The position numbers and the translations under genes are program-made. The notes under the pieces are model-generated. The model searched no databases. It saw only the letters and a program-made list of their open reading frames with translations, and had not been told where the DNA came from. Below, in pieces: positions 43,494 through 53,819 of a stretch of DNA of 64,000 nucleotides (the stretch's first letter is position 1; each line of letters begins with the position of its first letter). The DNA is from Staphylococcus simiae. GTDB lineage: Bacteria > Bacillota > Bacilli > Staphylococcales > Staphylococcaceae. The stretch lies in contig NZ_CP071589.1 in the NCBI RefSeq assembly GCF_017357005.1, forward strand, positions 2,294,001-2,358,000, written 5' to 3'.

Positions 43494-45575
43494 ATGGAAT
43501 TATTAGAAGCTTTTTTAATTTTTATCTTTGCTGTTGTGATTAGTTCAGTCATCAACAATCGTTTTCCGCAAATACCAACAGCATTTATACAAATCGCCTT
43601 AGGTGCACTTATATTTTTCATTCCTATCGATGTAGAATTTGAATTCAATTCAGAAGTATTTATGTTTGCTGTTATCGCTCCATTATTATTTGTTGAAGGC
43701 ACTCATATATCACGTAAAAAATTATTAGAATATAGAAAACCTATATTATTAATGGCAATGGCTCTCGTCTTTACAACTGTTATCGGTGTTGGTTACTTCA
43801 TACATTGGATTTGGCCTTCATTACCAATGCCAGCAGCATTCGCTATAGCCGCAATACTTTGTCCTACTGATGCTGTAGCAGTTTCAGCAATTACCCGTGG
43901 TAAAGTGTTACCTAAAGGTTCAATGTCTATTCTTGAAGGTGAATCTTTACTCAACGATGCAGCTGGTATCGTTTCCTTTAAAATAGCAGTCACAGCTTTA
44001 ATCACTGGTTCATTTTCAGCTTTTCATGCCATTGAGCAATTTATCATATCAACAATTATCGGTATTTTAATTGGTATAATTGTAGGATTTATTATCATCA
44101 GAGTTCGTATTGATTTAACAGCCAATAAAGGGCTTAAAGATAATAATACTTTAACCTTCATTCAATTATTAACACCTTTTGCTGTCTATTTCCTTGCAGA
44201 AGAACTCCATGCGTCAGGGATTATCGCCGTTGTTGTAGCTGGTTTAATTCATGGTTTAGAGCATGACCGACTAATCAAAGCACAAACTGAATTACAAATG
44301 AATTATCACCAAATATGGAATACCTTCAGCTATGCCTTGAATGGCTTCGTTTTTGTTGTATTAGGCTTTATAGTACCTACCGTTGTTCTTGATATTTTAA
44401 AAACTGAACCACAAAATCTATCATTTCTAATTACAACAACGTTACTCATAGCGTTAGCAATCTATGTCTGTCGTTTCATTTGGGTTTATTTCTGGTTTAA
44501 TGACTTTTATTACCCTAAAAATATCCAATCTTATTTGGATGATGATAATACAGTTAATGAACAACCGCCCACTAGGCTTCGTTATGCCTTTATTATGACA
44601 ATGTGTGGCATTCACGGTACCATATCACTATCAATGGCATTAACACTACCGTATATCATTGCTCAAGGGAAAGCATTTGAATATCGTAATGACTTATTAT
44701 TCGTTGCCTCATTGATGGTACTTATTAGTTTGGTTTTAGCACAAGTCGTTTTACCATTTATAACGCCTTCAGCTAACAAACCTATCTTCGAAGGTATGAC
44801 TTATCAATCTGCCAAAATATTTATGGTTCAAAAAGTGATTGAACATTTTACAGAGTTAAATAAAAAAGATAAAGACATAGACTATCGTCCAGTCATTAAT
44901 CAATACTATGGAGAGTTACTATTCCTACTCAATTCTGAACCGAATAACAAAAACACTAAAGAGCTAAAACGTCTAGAAGACATTGCTAAAACTGTAGAAA
45001 CTGAAACGCTAGAACGATTAATTGACAAAGGTAAAACCACATATCAAGATATCAACAACTATCGTACAGTCATTGAATTATCAGAGAATCATCGTAATGC
45101 TAATGTTGTAGAAAAAATTGCTAATTTCTTTAAAATGTTCTTACTACGTCTAAAAGCTTTTAAACATTCTAAAGCTGAAGATCGAGAAACAAGAGAACAA
45201 GAATTTAATAATAGCTTTAAAGATGTACAAAAAATTATGCGTGTTGTGACGCATAACATTACGATACGTTTAAGAAAAGAACAAACGACAGATAATGTAC
45301 TAGAAGTTAACATTGTTATTAATCACTTTTATAACATTAGTCGTTCACTTAAATGGCAAGCACAACGTCGGGAATTACAAAAAAATCCTGAAAATCGTTT
45401 ACCTTCTGTTCCACATGAAATCTTTAGCAATCATAAATTGCAAGCACTCTATTTACAACGTGATTATTTAGACCAAATGATTAGACGTAGTAAAATCGAT
45501 AATACTGTCGCTGCACAAATTAGAGAAAATATTAACTATAATGAAATTGTACTTGCACAAGAATCTAAATCATAA
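43494..45575 (+). CDS. CPA1-family Na+(K+)/H+ antiporter
   Basis: The 693-residue protein has about 12 membrane spans (to about residue 425) and a large soluble C-terminal domain of about 260 residues. CPA1 marks include FAVIAPLLFVEGTHISRKKL, ILCPTDAVAVSAITRG (the ion-binding ND/TD region), LEGESLLNDAAGIVSFK and MCGIHGTISLSMALTLP. It exchanges sodium or potassium for protons to control pH and salt. The long helical tail may be regulatory. GAGGAG precedes the ATG. Confidence 0.88.
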   Translation: MELLEAFLIFIFAVVISSVINNRFPQIPTAFIQIALGALIFFIPIDVEFEFNSEVFMFAVIAPLLFVEGTHISRKKLLEYRKPILLMAMALVFTTVIGVGYFIHWIWPSLPMPAAFAIAAILCPTDAVAVSAITRGKVLPKGSMSILEGESLLNDAAGIVSFKIAVTALITGSFSAFHAIEQFIISTIIGILIGIIVGFIIIRVRIDLTANKGLKDNNTLTFIQLLTPFAVYFLAEELHASGIIAVVVAGLIHGLEHDRLIKAQTELQMNYHQIWNTFSYALNGFVFVVLGFIVPTVVLDILKTEPQNLSFLITTTLLIALAIYVCRFIWVYFWFNDFYYPKNIQSYLDDDNTVNEQPPTRLRYAFIMTMCGIHGTISLSMALTLPYIIAQGKAFEYRNDLLFVASLMVLISLVLAQVVLPFITPSANKPIFEGMTYQSAKIFMVQKVIEHFTELNKKDKDIDYRPVINQYYGELLFLLNSEPNNKNTKELKRLEDIAKTVETETLERLIDKGKTTYQDINNYRTVIELSENHRNANVVEKIANFFKMFLLRLKAFKHSKAEDRETREQEFNNSFKDVQKIMRVVTHNITIRLRKEQTTDNVLEVNIVINHFYNISRSLKWQAQRRELQKNPENRLPSVPHEIFSNHKLQALYLQRDYLDQMIRRSKIDNTVAAQIRENINYNEIVLAQESKS

Positions 45576-45584
45576 CTATTAAAA

Positions 45585-45619
45585 AAGCCCCGTTGAACAT
45601 GTTACATTCAACGGGGCTT
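45585..45619. terminator. Bidirectional terminator between antiporter and kimA-type genes
   Basis: AAGCCCCGTTGAA and TTCAACGGGGCTT form a perfect 13-bp stem with a 9-base loop, A-run before and TTATATATT after. It serves both convergent genes. Confidence 0.9.
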
Positions 45620-45635
45620 GTTATATATTAATACA

Positions 45636-47465
45636 TTACTTTTTAAGTTTAAATGGTATCGTACACACGTTAACATTCTTTTGATAAATTAAATACAGTT
45701 TCATTCTCAAGCTTGTTTGGTTATGCAATAAATTATGCCAACGCTTTTTAGTGATAAATTCTGGAACTACGACTGTAATCATGTAATTTTGATCTTTAGC
45801 TTTACGATTAATCTTATCAATGAAACGTGAAATTGGTCTAATAATACTACGATATTCCGAGTGTAGTATCACTAGTCTAACATCAGGGAAATGTCTCTTC
45901 CATTTCTCTACAAATGCTTTTTCATCTTCATCGCCAAATGATACGTGCACCGCAATAACATCATTATTAGCAAGCATTTGAGCATAATAAATTGATTTAT
46001 CGACAGCTGTTGTAATACTTGTAATTGGAACTATTGCTAAATTACGGTCTACAACTTCAACATTATGAACATCTACTTCAGAGCGAAGCTGTTCAGCGAT
46101 ATCACAATAATGCTTGTTAATCTTCATAAAGAATAAAACGACAAATGGTAAGAAAATCAATATCGGCCAAACCTGACTAAATTTAGTGATGAGCAATATC
46201 ATAAATACGACAAAAGTAATTAAGCCACCCACCATATTAACAGATAATTTGGCTATCCAATGTTTAGGTCGTTCATGAAACCATTTAATAACCATACCAA
46301 ATTGCGCTAACGTAAATGGAATAAACACACCTACAGCATATAATGGAATTAAATCTTCAGTCATACCATCAAAAGCGATAATTAACACAATAGCTAAGAC
46401 ACCTAAAATAATAATAGCATTAGAATATCCTAAACGATCACCACGCACTGTGAACATTCTAGGCATATATTTATCTTTCGACATAGATGCTGCTAACATT
46501 GGAAATGCTGTAAATCCTGTGTTTGCAGCTAATACTAATATCATTACTGTTGTAGCTTGGATAAAGTAAAATGCAAAGTTATCACCAAAAATATGTGTTG
46601 CCAATTGTGATAACACTGTTGTTTCTTGTTCCGGCATAATGCCATAGACATATGCTAAACCTATAATACCAACTAGTAAGAATGCTAAAATCGCACCCAT
46701 TGCTACTAATGTCTTAACAGCATTTTTAGCGCTAGGTTCTTTAAAGTTAGTTACAGCATTAGAAATAGCTTCGACACCAGTTAACGACGCGGCACCGGAT
46801 GAAAATGCTTTTAATAGCAAGAATAATGTAACGCCTGGAACTGATGTACCAACAGTTGCATGAATATTAGGTTGTATATCGCCAGTTGCAACTCTCCATG
46901 TACCAATAACAATGAGTACAATTAAGCCAAAAATAAACAAATACACTGGGTAAGATAATACAGTAGCTGACTCAGTCAAACCACGTAAATTTAATACTAA
47001 AATACACAGCACTAACAAACATGCAATAAGCACTTTATGATCATACAAACTAGGAAATGCTGCCACAAAGGCATCTGCACCAGAAGAGATACTAACTGCA
47101 ACGGTTAAGATATAGTCAACTAACAATGAACCACCTGCAAGTAATCCCCACTTCTCCCCTAAATTAGATTTCGATACCATATAGGCACCGCCACCCTTAG
47201 GATAAGCATAAATAATTTGTTTATATGACATAATTAATGCTGCTAATAATATTAATACTGCACCAGCAATAGGTAATGTATACCATGTTGCAACAGCACC
47301 AATGACAGATAATGTAATTAAAATTTGTTCAGGTCCATAAGCTACTGAAGATAATGCATCCGAAGATAAAATAGCTAAACCTTTTATTTTTGTAATCTTT
47401 TCATTTTTAAGTTCCCTGTTCTTTTTCGGTTGTCCTATAATAAGTCTTTTTAATTGATTGAACAT
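45636..47465 (-). CDS. kimA: KimA-type potassium importer
   Basis: The 609-residue protein is nearly collinear with Bacillus KimA (YdaO), a high-affinity K+/H+ symporter of the APC superfamily. Marks include KGLAILSSDALSSVAYGPEQ, IIYAYPKGGGAYMVSK, LVDYILTVAVSISSGADAF and ASLTGVEAISNAV. The cytoplasmic C-terminal domain (about 455-609) resembles a universal-stress fold. KimA is inhibited by cyclic di-AMP in Bacillus. I looked for the c-di-AMP riboswitch in the 230 bases upstream and did not find it. Confidence 0.87.
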   Translation of the reverse strand: MFNQLKRLIIGQPKKNRELKNEKITKIKGLAILSSDALSSVAYGPEQILITLSVIGAVATWYTLPIAGAVLILLAALIMSYKQIIYAYPKGGGAYMVSKSNLGEKWGLLAGGSLLVDYILTVAVSISSGADAFVAAFPSLYDHKVLIACLLVLCILVLNLRGLTESATVLSYPVYLFIFGLIVLIVIGTWRVATGDIQPNIHATVGTSVPGVTLFLLLKAFSSGAASLTGVEAISNAVTNFKEPSAKNAVKTLVAMGAILAFLLVGIIGLAYVYGIMPEQETTVLSQLATHIFGDNFAFYFIQATTVMILVLAANTGFTAFPMLAASMSKDKYMPRMFTVRGDRLGYSNAIIILGVLAIVLIIAFDGMTEDLIPLYAVGVFIPFTLAQFGMVIKWFHERPKHWIAKLSVNMVGGLITFVVFMILLITKFSQVWPILIFLPFVVLFFMKINKHYCDIAEQLRSEVDVHNVEVVDRNLAIVPITSITTAVDKSIYYAQMLANNDVIAVHVSFGDEDEKAFVEKWKRHFPDVRLVILHSEYRSIIRPISRFIDKINRKAKDQNYMITVVVPEFITKKRWHNLLHNQTSLRMKLYLIYQKNVNVCTIPFKLKK

Positions 47466-47696
47466 TAGCCCCTATTCCTTTATTAGTACTTTTGGATATC
47501 ACTATACTCTCATCTTGCCAAATTGTATAGAGAGTTACTTAACATTTTAATTGTACTATTACACTTATATAGAGCTAAGTTTACAAAAGGATTGTAAATA
47601 TACAAGACTTATTGATATATTTTTCAATAATACCTGCTATAATAAACTATATTTTTACAATTTAGTGAAAAAATCAATCACATTAAGGATACTGGC

Positions 47697-49190
47697 ATGA
47701 CTATTAAAAATCTTTATTTTATTTCAATTATCGTAATTATGATTACTGCAATCATTTTAAGCGTCTATCTTACAACAACAAGCAATACTAAAACGCTACT
47801 AACTCACGATTCCGAACAACATGTCGATACTATTATCAAGCACGAGATGAACAAAGGTCATATCCCTGGTGCTTCAGTGTTAATTATTAAAGATGGTAAA
47901 GTATTCTTAAACAAAGGTTACGGTTATCAAAATATTGCTGACAAAGAAAAAGTAACGCCAAATACAAAATTTGAAATTGCTTCCAATACTAAGGCATTTA
48001 CCGGATTAGCTATATTACAACTTGCTGAACAACATAAATTGAATTTAAATGATTCTATATCCAAATACATCCCAAATTTTCATATGACATATAAAGATAA
48101 AAAGCAAGACATTACTATTAAACAATTACTTAATCATACTAGTGGTATCTCAGGTGATATTACTAGCGAGGATAAAGTCACAACTAAACATAATCAGCTT
48201 AGTGATTTAACTAAAGAAATTAACGGCAAAGCGTTAGATGATAAGCCTGGAGATACTTTTAATTATGCTAATATGAATTATGATTTATTAGGTTTAATCA
48301 TTCAACACGTTTCTAATCAGTCTTACCAACAATATATGACAGAACATTGGTTAAAACCATTGCATATGTCTCATACTTCATTTAAAACGTCTAATTCTAA
48401 AAATAAGATGCAAGCTACTGGTTATGAATTAGAAGGTACAACACCACATGCAACAAAGCCTGAATTCAATAGTTGGGATACACCAGCAGCATTTATGATG
48501 ACTTCTACAAATGACTTAGAAAAATGGATGAAATTACAACTAGATCCACCATCAAAATATCAAAACATTGTTAAACAATCTCATCAAACCTTAGCAAAAG
48601 CAACTGGAGAACCTAACGCTAATGGTTATGCCTCTGGTTGGTTTACTAATGACGATGAACACATTGCCTTTCATCAAGGCACTTTAGATAATTTTTCATC
48701 ATATATTTTGTTAAATAACAATAAGCATTATGGTATTGTCGTATTAGCTAATCTCAACTCTGAATATATACCATCATTAATTGATCACATAAGTACTCAA
48801 ATCATTAATAATGATCATTATTCAACTGTTGAAAATGCATTGAGTCACCATAGCAATGATTTTAATATTATAACTGTTATTGCTACAGCCATTTTACTAT
48901 TGTGTGCCACGATGATGGGTTATAGAGTTTGGCGTATTAAACATCATGAAATCTCTCTTAGAAAATTGAAGTATACTTCGATTGTTAGTTGGTTATGTAT
49001 TTTTATCATTGTGATGTTACTAGTAGTCATATACTTATTACCATATTTCATTCTTGGAAGTAATGATTGGATGTTCGTCTTAACTTGGCTGCCAAATGAG
49101 ATTAAAGTTGATTTAATAAGTATCGTATTAGCACTCTTGGCGATATTAATGCTATCGTTATTAGTATTGAATAGTGGACAACGACGTTAA
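47697..49190 (+). CDS. flp: FmtA-like serine beta-lactamase/PBP-fold protein Flp
   Basis: The 497-residue protein has an N-terminal anchor (about 5-25) and a class C beta-lactamase/DD-peptidase domain with S96-x-x-K99 (ASNTK), Y190-x-N192 (NYANMNYD) and HQG (FHQGTLDNFSSY). Three or so C-terminal membrane helices complete it. Length and layout fit the staphylococcal FmtA-like protein Flp, probably acting on teichoic-acid D-alanine esters or wall precursors; activity is not established from sequence. An extended -10 TGCTATAAT lies at about 47635-47643. Confidence 0.83.
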   Translation: MTIKNLYFISIIVIMITAIILSVYLTTTSNTKTLLTHDSEQHVDTIIKHEMNKGHIPGASVLIIKDGKVFLNKGYGYQNIADKEKVTPNTKFEIASNTKAFTGLAILQLAEQHKLNLNDSISKYIPNFHMTYKDKKQDITIKQLLNHTSGISGDITSEDKVTTKHNQLSDLTKEINGKALDDKPGDTFNYANMNYDLLGLIIQHVSNQSYQQYMTEHWLKPLHMSHTSFKTSNSKNKMQATGYELEGTTPHATKPEFNSWDTPAAFMMTSTNDLEKWMKLQLDPPSKYQNIVKQSHQTLAKATGEPNANGYASGWFTNDDEHIAFHQGTLDNFSSYILLNNNKHYGIVVLANLNSEYIPSLIDHISTQIINNDHYSTVENALSHHSNDFNIITVIATAILLLCATMMGYRVWRIKHHEISLRKLKYTSIVSWLCIFIIVMLLVVIYLLPYFILGSNDWMFVLTWLPNEIKVDLISIVLALLAILMLSLLVLNSGQRR

Positions 49191-49288
49191 AGATATCAAA
49201 CTAAAACAGTTAGGCAATTATTCAACACAGTTAAGCACTAATATATTGCTATTATGACATTTCAAATATCTGTTAATGACAAAAAATT

Positions 49289-49333
49289 AAGCTCTATGCG
49301 ATCCATTCAAATGATATGGATAACATAGAGCTT
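49289..49333 (+). terminator. Terminator after flp
   Basis: AAGCTCTATG and CATAGAGCTT form a 10-bp perfect stem, with inner ATCCAT/ATGGAT pairing, followed by ATTTATTATTAT. Confidence 0.7.
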
Positions 49334-49343
49334 ATTTATTATT

Positions 49344-49398
49344 ATGGTTCTCTATTTTAGGACTGATAAATAAAAAATGAATAATTATGTATCAGTCC
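49344..49398. repeat. Dispersed hairpin unit, uninterrupted copy
   Basis: GGACTGATA (49360-49368) and TATCAGTCC (49390-49398) enclose an AT loop, with GGTTCTCT just outside. The same sequence in reverse orientation brackets the STAR/IS21 insertion at 25.6-28.3 kb. It may serve as the terminator of the reductase gene at 49419 on the minus strand. Confidence 0.6.
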
Positions 49399-49418
49399 AA
49401 TTAGGGAGACAAGCATCA

Positions 49419-50270
49419 CTATTTAATTGGGTTCATGCCGTCTTTCCATGATTTATAAATTAAAGTACCACCTTGTGCTTTAAATTTATCATTGCTTACA
49501 CCACGTTCAAATGGTTGTGCTGGTTGAATATCAATCTTAGGTTCAACACCTAATTGGTTTTTATACCATTCTGCGAAGTCTGAACCTTTTACTGGTTCGT
49601 CGTCAGCAACATTGTAAATACCATTGTCAAAATCTATTGCTTGAATTGATGTTTCAACAGCATCATCTAAATGAATAAATGAAGTTACGCCATCAGATAA
49701 TGTCACATTGCCATCGATAAATTGATTATAAATCATACCATCTTTACCGTACCAAGTTCCTGGTCCATATAACCAACCAAAACGAAGTATTACGTAATTG
49801 TCCATACGTGCAGTTTCTTCTTCTAATCCTACAACACCATCTACAGTGATTTTTCTATCACCCGTAGAATTGAAATCTAATGGTGTTTCTTCAGTTGCTA
49901 ATCCTTCACCTGGTTCATACATAAACGCAATACTTTGAGCGATCACTTTTTGAACATTATGTTTTTTAGCAGCATCGATTAAATTTTTAGAACCTTCAAC
50001 ACGTACTTTAGTATTAGCTGACATATCAACATTTTTTAAATCAGTAATTTGATTAATGATAATTTCTGGTTTGAAATCAGCAAGCGCTGCATCAATTGTT
50101 TCTGCTTTTAAAATGTCTCCAATATAAGATTTGCAATTAACTGAGTCCAACTTTTGTTGACCATTTTCAGATGTCGTAAAGCCAGCAACTTCATGACCTT
50201 CTTCTTTCAATCTTTGAACTAATTTAATGCCTATTAAACCTGTTGCTCCTGTAACAAAAATTTTACTCAT
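49419..50270 (-). CDS. NAD(P)-dependent epimerase/dehydratase family protein
   Basis: The protein of about 283 residues is an extended short-chain dehydrogenase: GATGLIGIKLVQRL at the N-terminus is the dinucleotide motif. The usual Tyr-x3-Lys is not obvious (GVVGLEEETARMDNYVILR region), so it may be an atypical, perhaps NmrA-like or epimerase-like, reductase. The substrate is unknown. Two ATGs adjoin; AAAGGTG is better spaced for the second. Related genes sit next to YagU-like and ketopantoate-reductase-like genes on the same strand. Confidence 0.75.
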   Translation of the reverse strand: MSKIFVTGATGLIGIKLVQRLKEEGHEVAGFTTSENGQQKLDSVNCKSYIGDILKAETIDAALADFKPEIIINQITDLKNVDMSANTKVRVEGSKNLIDAAKKHNVQKVIAQSIAFMYEPGEGLATEETPLDFNSTGDRKITVDGVVGLEEETARMDNYVILRFGWLYGPGTWYGKDGMIYNQFIDGNVTLSDGVTSFIHLDDAVETSIQAIDFDNGIYNVADDEPVKGSDFAEWYKNQLGVEPKIDIQPAQPFERGVSNDKFKAQGGTLIYKSWKDGMNPIK

Positions 50271-50310
50271 CATAACACCTTTTCTTTCTATTTTAGTTTA
50301 TTACGCAAAA

Positions 50311-50784
50311 TTACTTTGTTGCATCATGAACATAGTCTATCGTATTCATCCACACAATGTGACCAAAAAGCTCAGAAAGTCGTTCTTCTTTTGGTAAATC
50401 CTTCACTTTCGGTGTTAACTTCAACATCGGTAGTAAATATTCATGAAAAGCAACGTTAACAACAATACCAAAGATAGATCCCCTTAAACATGTCACTTTT
50501 GGATATTTTTCAGCTAGTACAGCATAGAACAACGCATTGGCAATTGAAAAACCAAAATGCACACCCATAACTGTTAACGGAATATCATTACCATTATAAT
50601 GATAAGTCGCATTTTTAATACTATCAGGAAGATGTAATTGGTTTAACATCGTCATTGGTGGTGGCTCTTCTTCACGTTTCGGTGTACGCGGTGGAAATAA
50701 TGCTTCCCATCCTATTTTTACTGCACCACCTAAAAAGCCTCCAACAATACCTGTTACTATAACTTTCTTATACGCATTCGCCAT
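50311..50784 (-). CDS. YagU-like membrane protein (DUF1440)
   Basis: The 157-residue protein starts at ATG 50784 (AGAGAGG upstream). It has a glycine-rich first helix (VIVTGIVGGFLGGAVKIGWE), a Pro-rich loop (LFPPRTPKREEEPPP) and further helices. It resembles YagU, an inner-membrane protein linked to acid resistance in E. coli. The function here is unknown. It is 38 bases upstream of the epimerase-family gene and probably shares its transcript. Confidence 0.72.
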   Translation of the reverse strand: MANAYKKVIVTGIVGGFLGGAVKIGWEALFPPRTPKREEEPPPMTMLNQLHLPDSIKNATYHYNGNDIPLTVMGVHFGFSIANALFYAVLAEKYPKVTCLRGSIFGIVVNVAFHEYLLPMLKLTPKVKDLPKEERLSELFGHIVWMNTIDYVHDATK

Positions 50785-50897
50785 AACATTACCTCTCTCT
50801 TTCTTTATTTTATAATTAATCAACAATTTAAAAATGAGGTTACTATATTAGTGATGTCCTGTTGATTCTGGCGTGATGATATCGTTATAACTTCATA

Positions 50898-51830
50898 TTA
50901 TTGTGCGCCACGTTGACTTTCTTTAGCATGGACTAAGTCTGTAATAAATTGATTAATCGGTGCTGCAATTTGATGTTCTTTTCCTAATTTAGCTACTGCA
51001 CCATTAATATAATCAATCTCAGTTTTTCGATTATTAACAATTAAATCTTGGTACATAGATGGATAATGAGGTCCTACTTTGTCATTTAAATCTATTAAAT
51101 ATTCAAATACTTCATCCACATTTAAATGTACATCATCCACTGTCGCTACATGGACGATTTCTTGTGTTAATTTATAAATTAATGTTTGTGCATAATCACT
51201 TTCATTAAGTGCAGCTAAATTACACTCCAATACAGCCGTTAAAGCATTAGCTGTACCATTAACACAGATTTTCTTCCATATTGATTGATGTAAATCTTGG
51301 CTAACGACACCATTCAAACGTGCGTCATTTAAGACTGTTACAACTTTCTCTACTTGTGGCTTAGCCTCATCAACTAATGCACCAACTTCAACAGGTCCAC
51401 TACCTAATAAATGTGTATGTCCTGGACTTTCAATGCCAGCAGTCCATGTTGTGACACCTCTAACAATTTGTGATTCATTAACATATTTATTTAATACCCG
51501 TTCATGTTTTAATCCATTCATTGTACAAACTATAATTGTATTGTCATCTATGTGAGGCGCCATATAATCCATGACACTACTAAGTTGCATTGACTTAGGA
51601 AATAAAAATACCATATCATAGATTGCGTTTTCAGGGATCTCAGTTGACTGATAAATTGGAATATCTAAATTAAAATTATCTCCATTGATTACAATATTAA
51701 GCCCTTGTTTCTTTACAGCATGTACTTGAGGCTCCCAACTATCAATTAACGTTACATCATACTCAGCTTGATATAATCTTGCTCCAAATCCACTTCCCAA
51801 TGCGCCTGAACCAGCTACTGCTATTCTCAT
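50898..51830 (-). CDS. Ketopantoate reductase family protein (ApbA/PanE)
   Basis: The 310-residue protein has the NADPH motif AVAGSGALGSGFGARL at the N-terminus and the helical C-terminal domain with VNGTANALTAV (Lys-Ile-x-Val-Asn-type catalytic region, QSIWKKICVNG). It would reduce 2-dehydropantoate to pantoate for coenzyme A, or a related 2-oxo acid. It is not linked to other pantothenate genes here, so it may be a paralogue. GGAGG precedes the ATG. Confidence 0.82.
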   Translation of the reverse strand: MRIAVAGSGALGSGFGARLYQAEYDVTLIDSWEPQVHAVKKQGLNIVINGDNFNLDIPIYQSTEIPENAIYDMVFLFPKSMQLSSVMDYMAPHIDDNTIIVCTMNGLKHERVLNKYVNESQIVRGVTTWTAGIESPGHTHLLGSGPVEVGALVDEAKPQVEKVVTVLNDARLNGVVSQDLHQSIWKKICVNGTANALTAVLECNLAALNESDYAQTLIYKLTQEIVHVATVDDVHLNVDEVFEYLIDLNDKVGPHYPSMYQDLIVNNRKTEIDYINGAVAKLGKEHQIAAPINQFITDLVHAKESQRGAQ

Positions 51831-51978
51831 AAAAATACCTCCATTAAAAGTGTTAATTTGTTTTTAAAATACTACTTTAACTAGGCAACGTCAATTTTAT
51901 ACCATTTAAATAACAGAATATTCTTGAATTTAGTGACAAAATAAAGACGATGCCCCAACATCGCCTTTAAACTTATAT

Positions 51979-53379
51979 TTATGAATTTCTTAAATTTTTT
52001 GGTACTAAGAATAAAATGACTAAAAAGCCAATTAATGCTAGTGTGGCATTAAACATAATGCCGGTAAAGCCACCTAAATGCAAATCTAAATTTGCTGCTA
52101 AGACTGTATATACCGTACCTGACACTGCTACACCAAATGCATTCCCAAGTGATGAGGCCATCTTATATACACCAGATGCCACACCAGCTTTATCATCAGG
52201 CGCACTAGCGACTGCTGTATCTGTTGATGGTGTAGCATAAAGACCTAAACCAGCACCAAATAATAAATAACCAACAATACTAGATATGATATACCAAATA
52301 TCAGGTAAGAATGTTAATGATAATAATATTAAGCCAAGTACAGCTAAGCCACTTCCTAGTAGTAAAGGTCTTTTCGGACCAAAGTTAGCTAATATTTTTT
52401 CTCCAACTCTAATCATCACTAATACAGCTATTAAATATGTTAGTGAGATATATCCAGTTTGCTCTGAATTAAATCCTAATTGTTGTTGATAATACGTGTT
52501 GATAACAATTAATGTACCACCAGCAACACCATTTAATAGAAAATTAGAAATTGTTGCACCACTATAACCCTTATTTTTAAAAATAGAAAAATCAACTAAA
52601 GGATGCTTAATTTTTTCTTCGTAATAAACAAACGCGATAATAGATATGATAAAGACTGCAATTAAGCTAAGTATAAGTGGGGATACTAGACCAAAATTAG
52701 AAGTTTGAGTAATTACAACATTCAAGCTTAACATCACAATAACTAGCAAGATTAAACCAATAACATCAAACTTTTTAGCTTCGTTTTTCGTAGAATCATT
52801 AGGTTGTGCTTTTGTTTCAGGCGTACCTTTGATAAGCCACATCGCGAGTAACGTTAATAAAATAGAAACAATAAATATTGAACGCCAACCAAGATGTGTT
52901 GCCATTAAGCCACCAAACATTGTACAAATACCACTACCGCCCCATGAGCCGATAGACCAGAAACTTAACGCACGTTGCCTTTCTGTTCCAATATAATATT
53001 CATTAATGATAGCTAAGGTAGCAGGCATAATAAATGCTGCTGAAAAGCCTTGAACGATACGTCCAACAATCAATAATGCTGGTAAGGGTGTAATAATAAT
53101 TAATATTGAGCCAATTATATTTAATGCAAGACCAATATACGTCATTTTCACACGTCCAAATTTATCTGCAATATCACCAGCACCAACGATAAATAAACCA
53201 GCAAATAATGCGGACAAACTAACAGCAATATTAATCGTACCCACATCACTGTTATATGCTGCTTGCAATGGGACAACTAAGTTAACAAGAGATTGCGCAA
53301 AAAGCCAAAAGGTAATAACACCGAGTACGATACCTAATAACAATCTATTGTTTCCTTTAAATTCTTTTGTAGTGTCCAT
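51979..53379 (-). CDS. DHA2-type MFS transporter
   Basis: The 466-residue protein has about 14 spans. Key stretches are FAQSLVNLVVPLQAAYNSD, GAGDIADKFGRVKMTYIG (motif A), VQGFSAAFIMPATLAIINEY and WGGSGICTMFGGLMATHLGWRS (motif C). It is probably a drug or metabolite exporter. TAGGAGGAAG precedes the ATG. It is transcribed alone. Confidence 0.86.
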   Translation of the reverse strand: MDTTKEFKGNNRLLLGIVLGVITFWLFAQSLVNLVVPLQAAYNSDVGTINIAVSLSALFAGLFIVGAGDIADKFGRVKMTYIGLALNIIGSILIIITPLPALLIVGRIVQGFSAAFIMPATLAIINEYYIGTERQRALSFWSIGSWGGSGICTMFGGLMATHLGWRSIFIVSILLTLLAMWLIKGTPETKAQPNDSTKNEAKKFDVIGLILLVIVMLSLNVVITQTSNFGLVSPLILSLIAVFIISIIAFVYYEEKIKHPLVDFSIFKNKGYSGATISNFLLNGVAGGTLIVINTYYQQQLGFNSEQTGYISLTYLIAVLVMIRVGEKILANFGPKRPLLLGSGLAVLGLILLSLTFLPDIWYIISSIVGYLLFGAGLGLYATPSTDTAVASAPDDKAGVASGVYKMASSLGNAFGVAVSGTVYTVLAANLDLHLGGFTGIMFNATLALIGFLVILFLVPKNLRNS

Positions 53380-53819
53380 GAATTTATACTTCCTCCTAAA
53401 TAATTAAAACCCAAATTAATTATATGATATATATTAAGACACATTATCATAATTTTGCAGAAAATTATAAATAAATCCTGAAACATTTTTGTATTTTTAC
53501 ATCATTGTAGTAATTTTATATAAATATTTTTTCATGCAATATGACTACAATTTCTGTCACAATCATTATGTATCATCCGGTTTTTATGTAAGCGTATGCA
53601 ACATTTAAGCGGCTTAACTTAATATTTTCAAACATTAGTTAGTAACTGTCCGAATTGTAAGATGTCACAAAAACAACATCTTACAATTCTAGTTACTCTT
53701 AATGGGGCGGAGTCAGAGTAGTATTAAGTTTGAATTGTTAATAATTTATGTCTACTCACTACCTATCATTTTTTATCTTTACGAATCATACAATACCCAT
53801 TACTTGTAACATGCCAAAA
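53380..53819. other. Gene-free stretch between MFS gene and opuCD
   Basis: About 440 AT-rich bases. They hold the MFS promoter region and the long opuC terminator (53641-53697). TGTAAGCGTATGCA at 53587-53600 loosely resembles a cre site but misses consensus in its right half. I support no gene here. Confidence 0.5.
53641..53697 (-). terminator. Terminator after opuCABCD
   Basis: GAATTGTAAGATGT (53652-53665) and ACATCTTACAATTC (53676-53689) form a perfect 14-bp stem. Outside it AGTAACT and AGTTACT add a further helix. It lies about 120 bases after opuCD. Confidence 0.7.

Noticed and set aside
43793..44005. Minus-strand frame of 70 codons inside the CPA1 antiporter gene
   Set aside because: Mirror frame of a conserved membrane segment with no ribosome site; nothing supports expression.
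47466..47696. Cyclic di-AMP (ydaO) riboswitch upstream of the KimA-type gene
   Set aside because: The 230-base gap is AT-rich and lacks the conserved riboswitch sequence blocks or a suitable terminator.
53587..53600. cre site TGTAAGCGTATGCA upstream of the MFS gene
   Set aside because: The right half departs from the CcpA pattern and the position, over 200 bases from the start, is poor.
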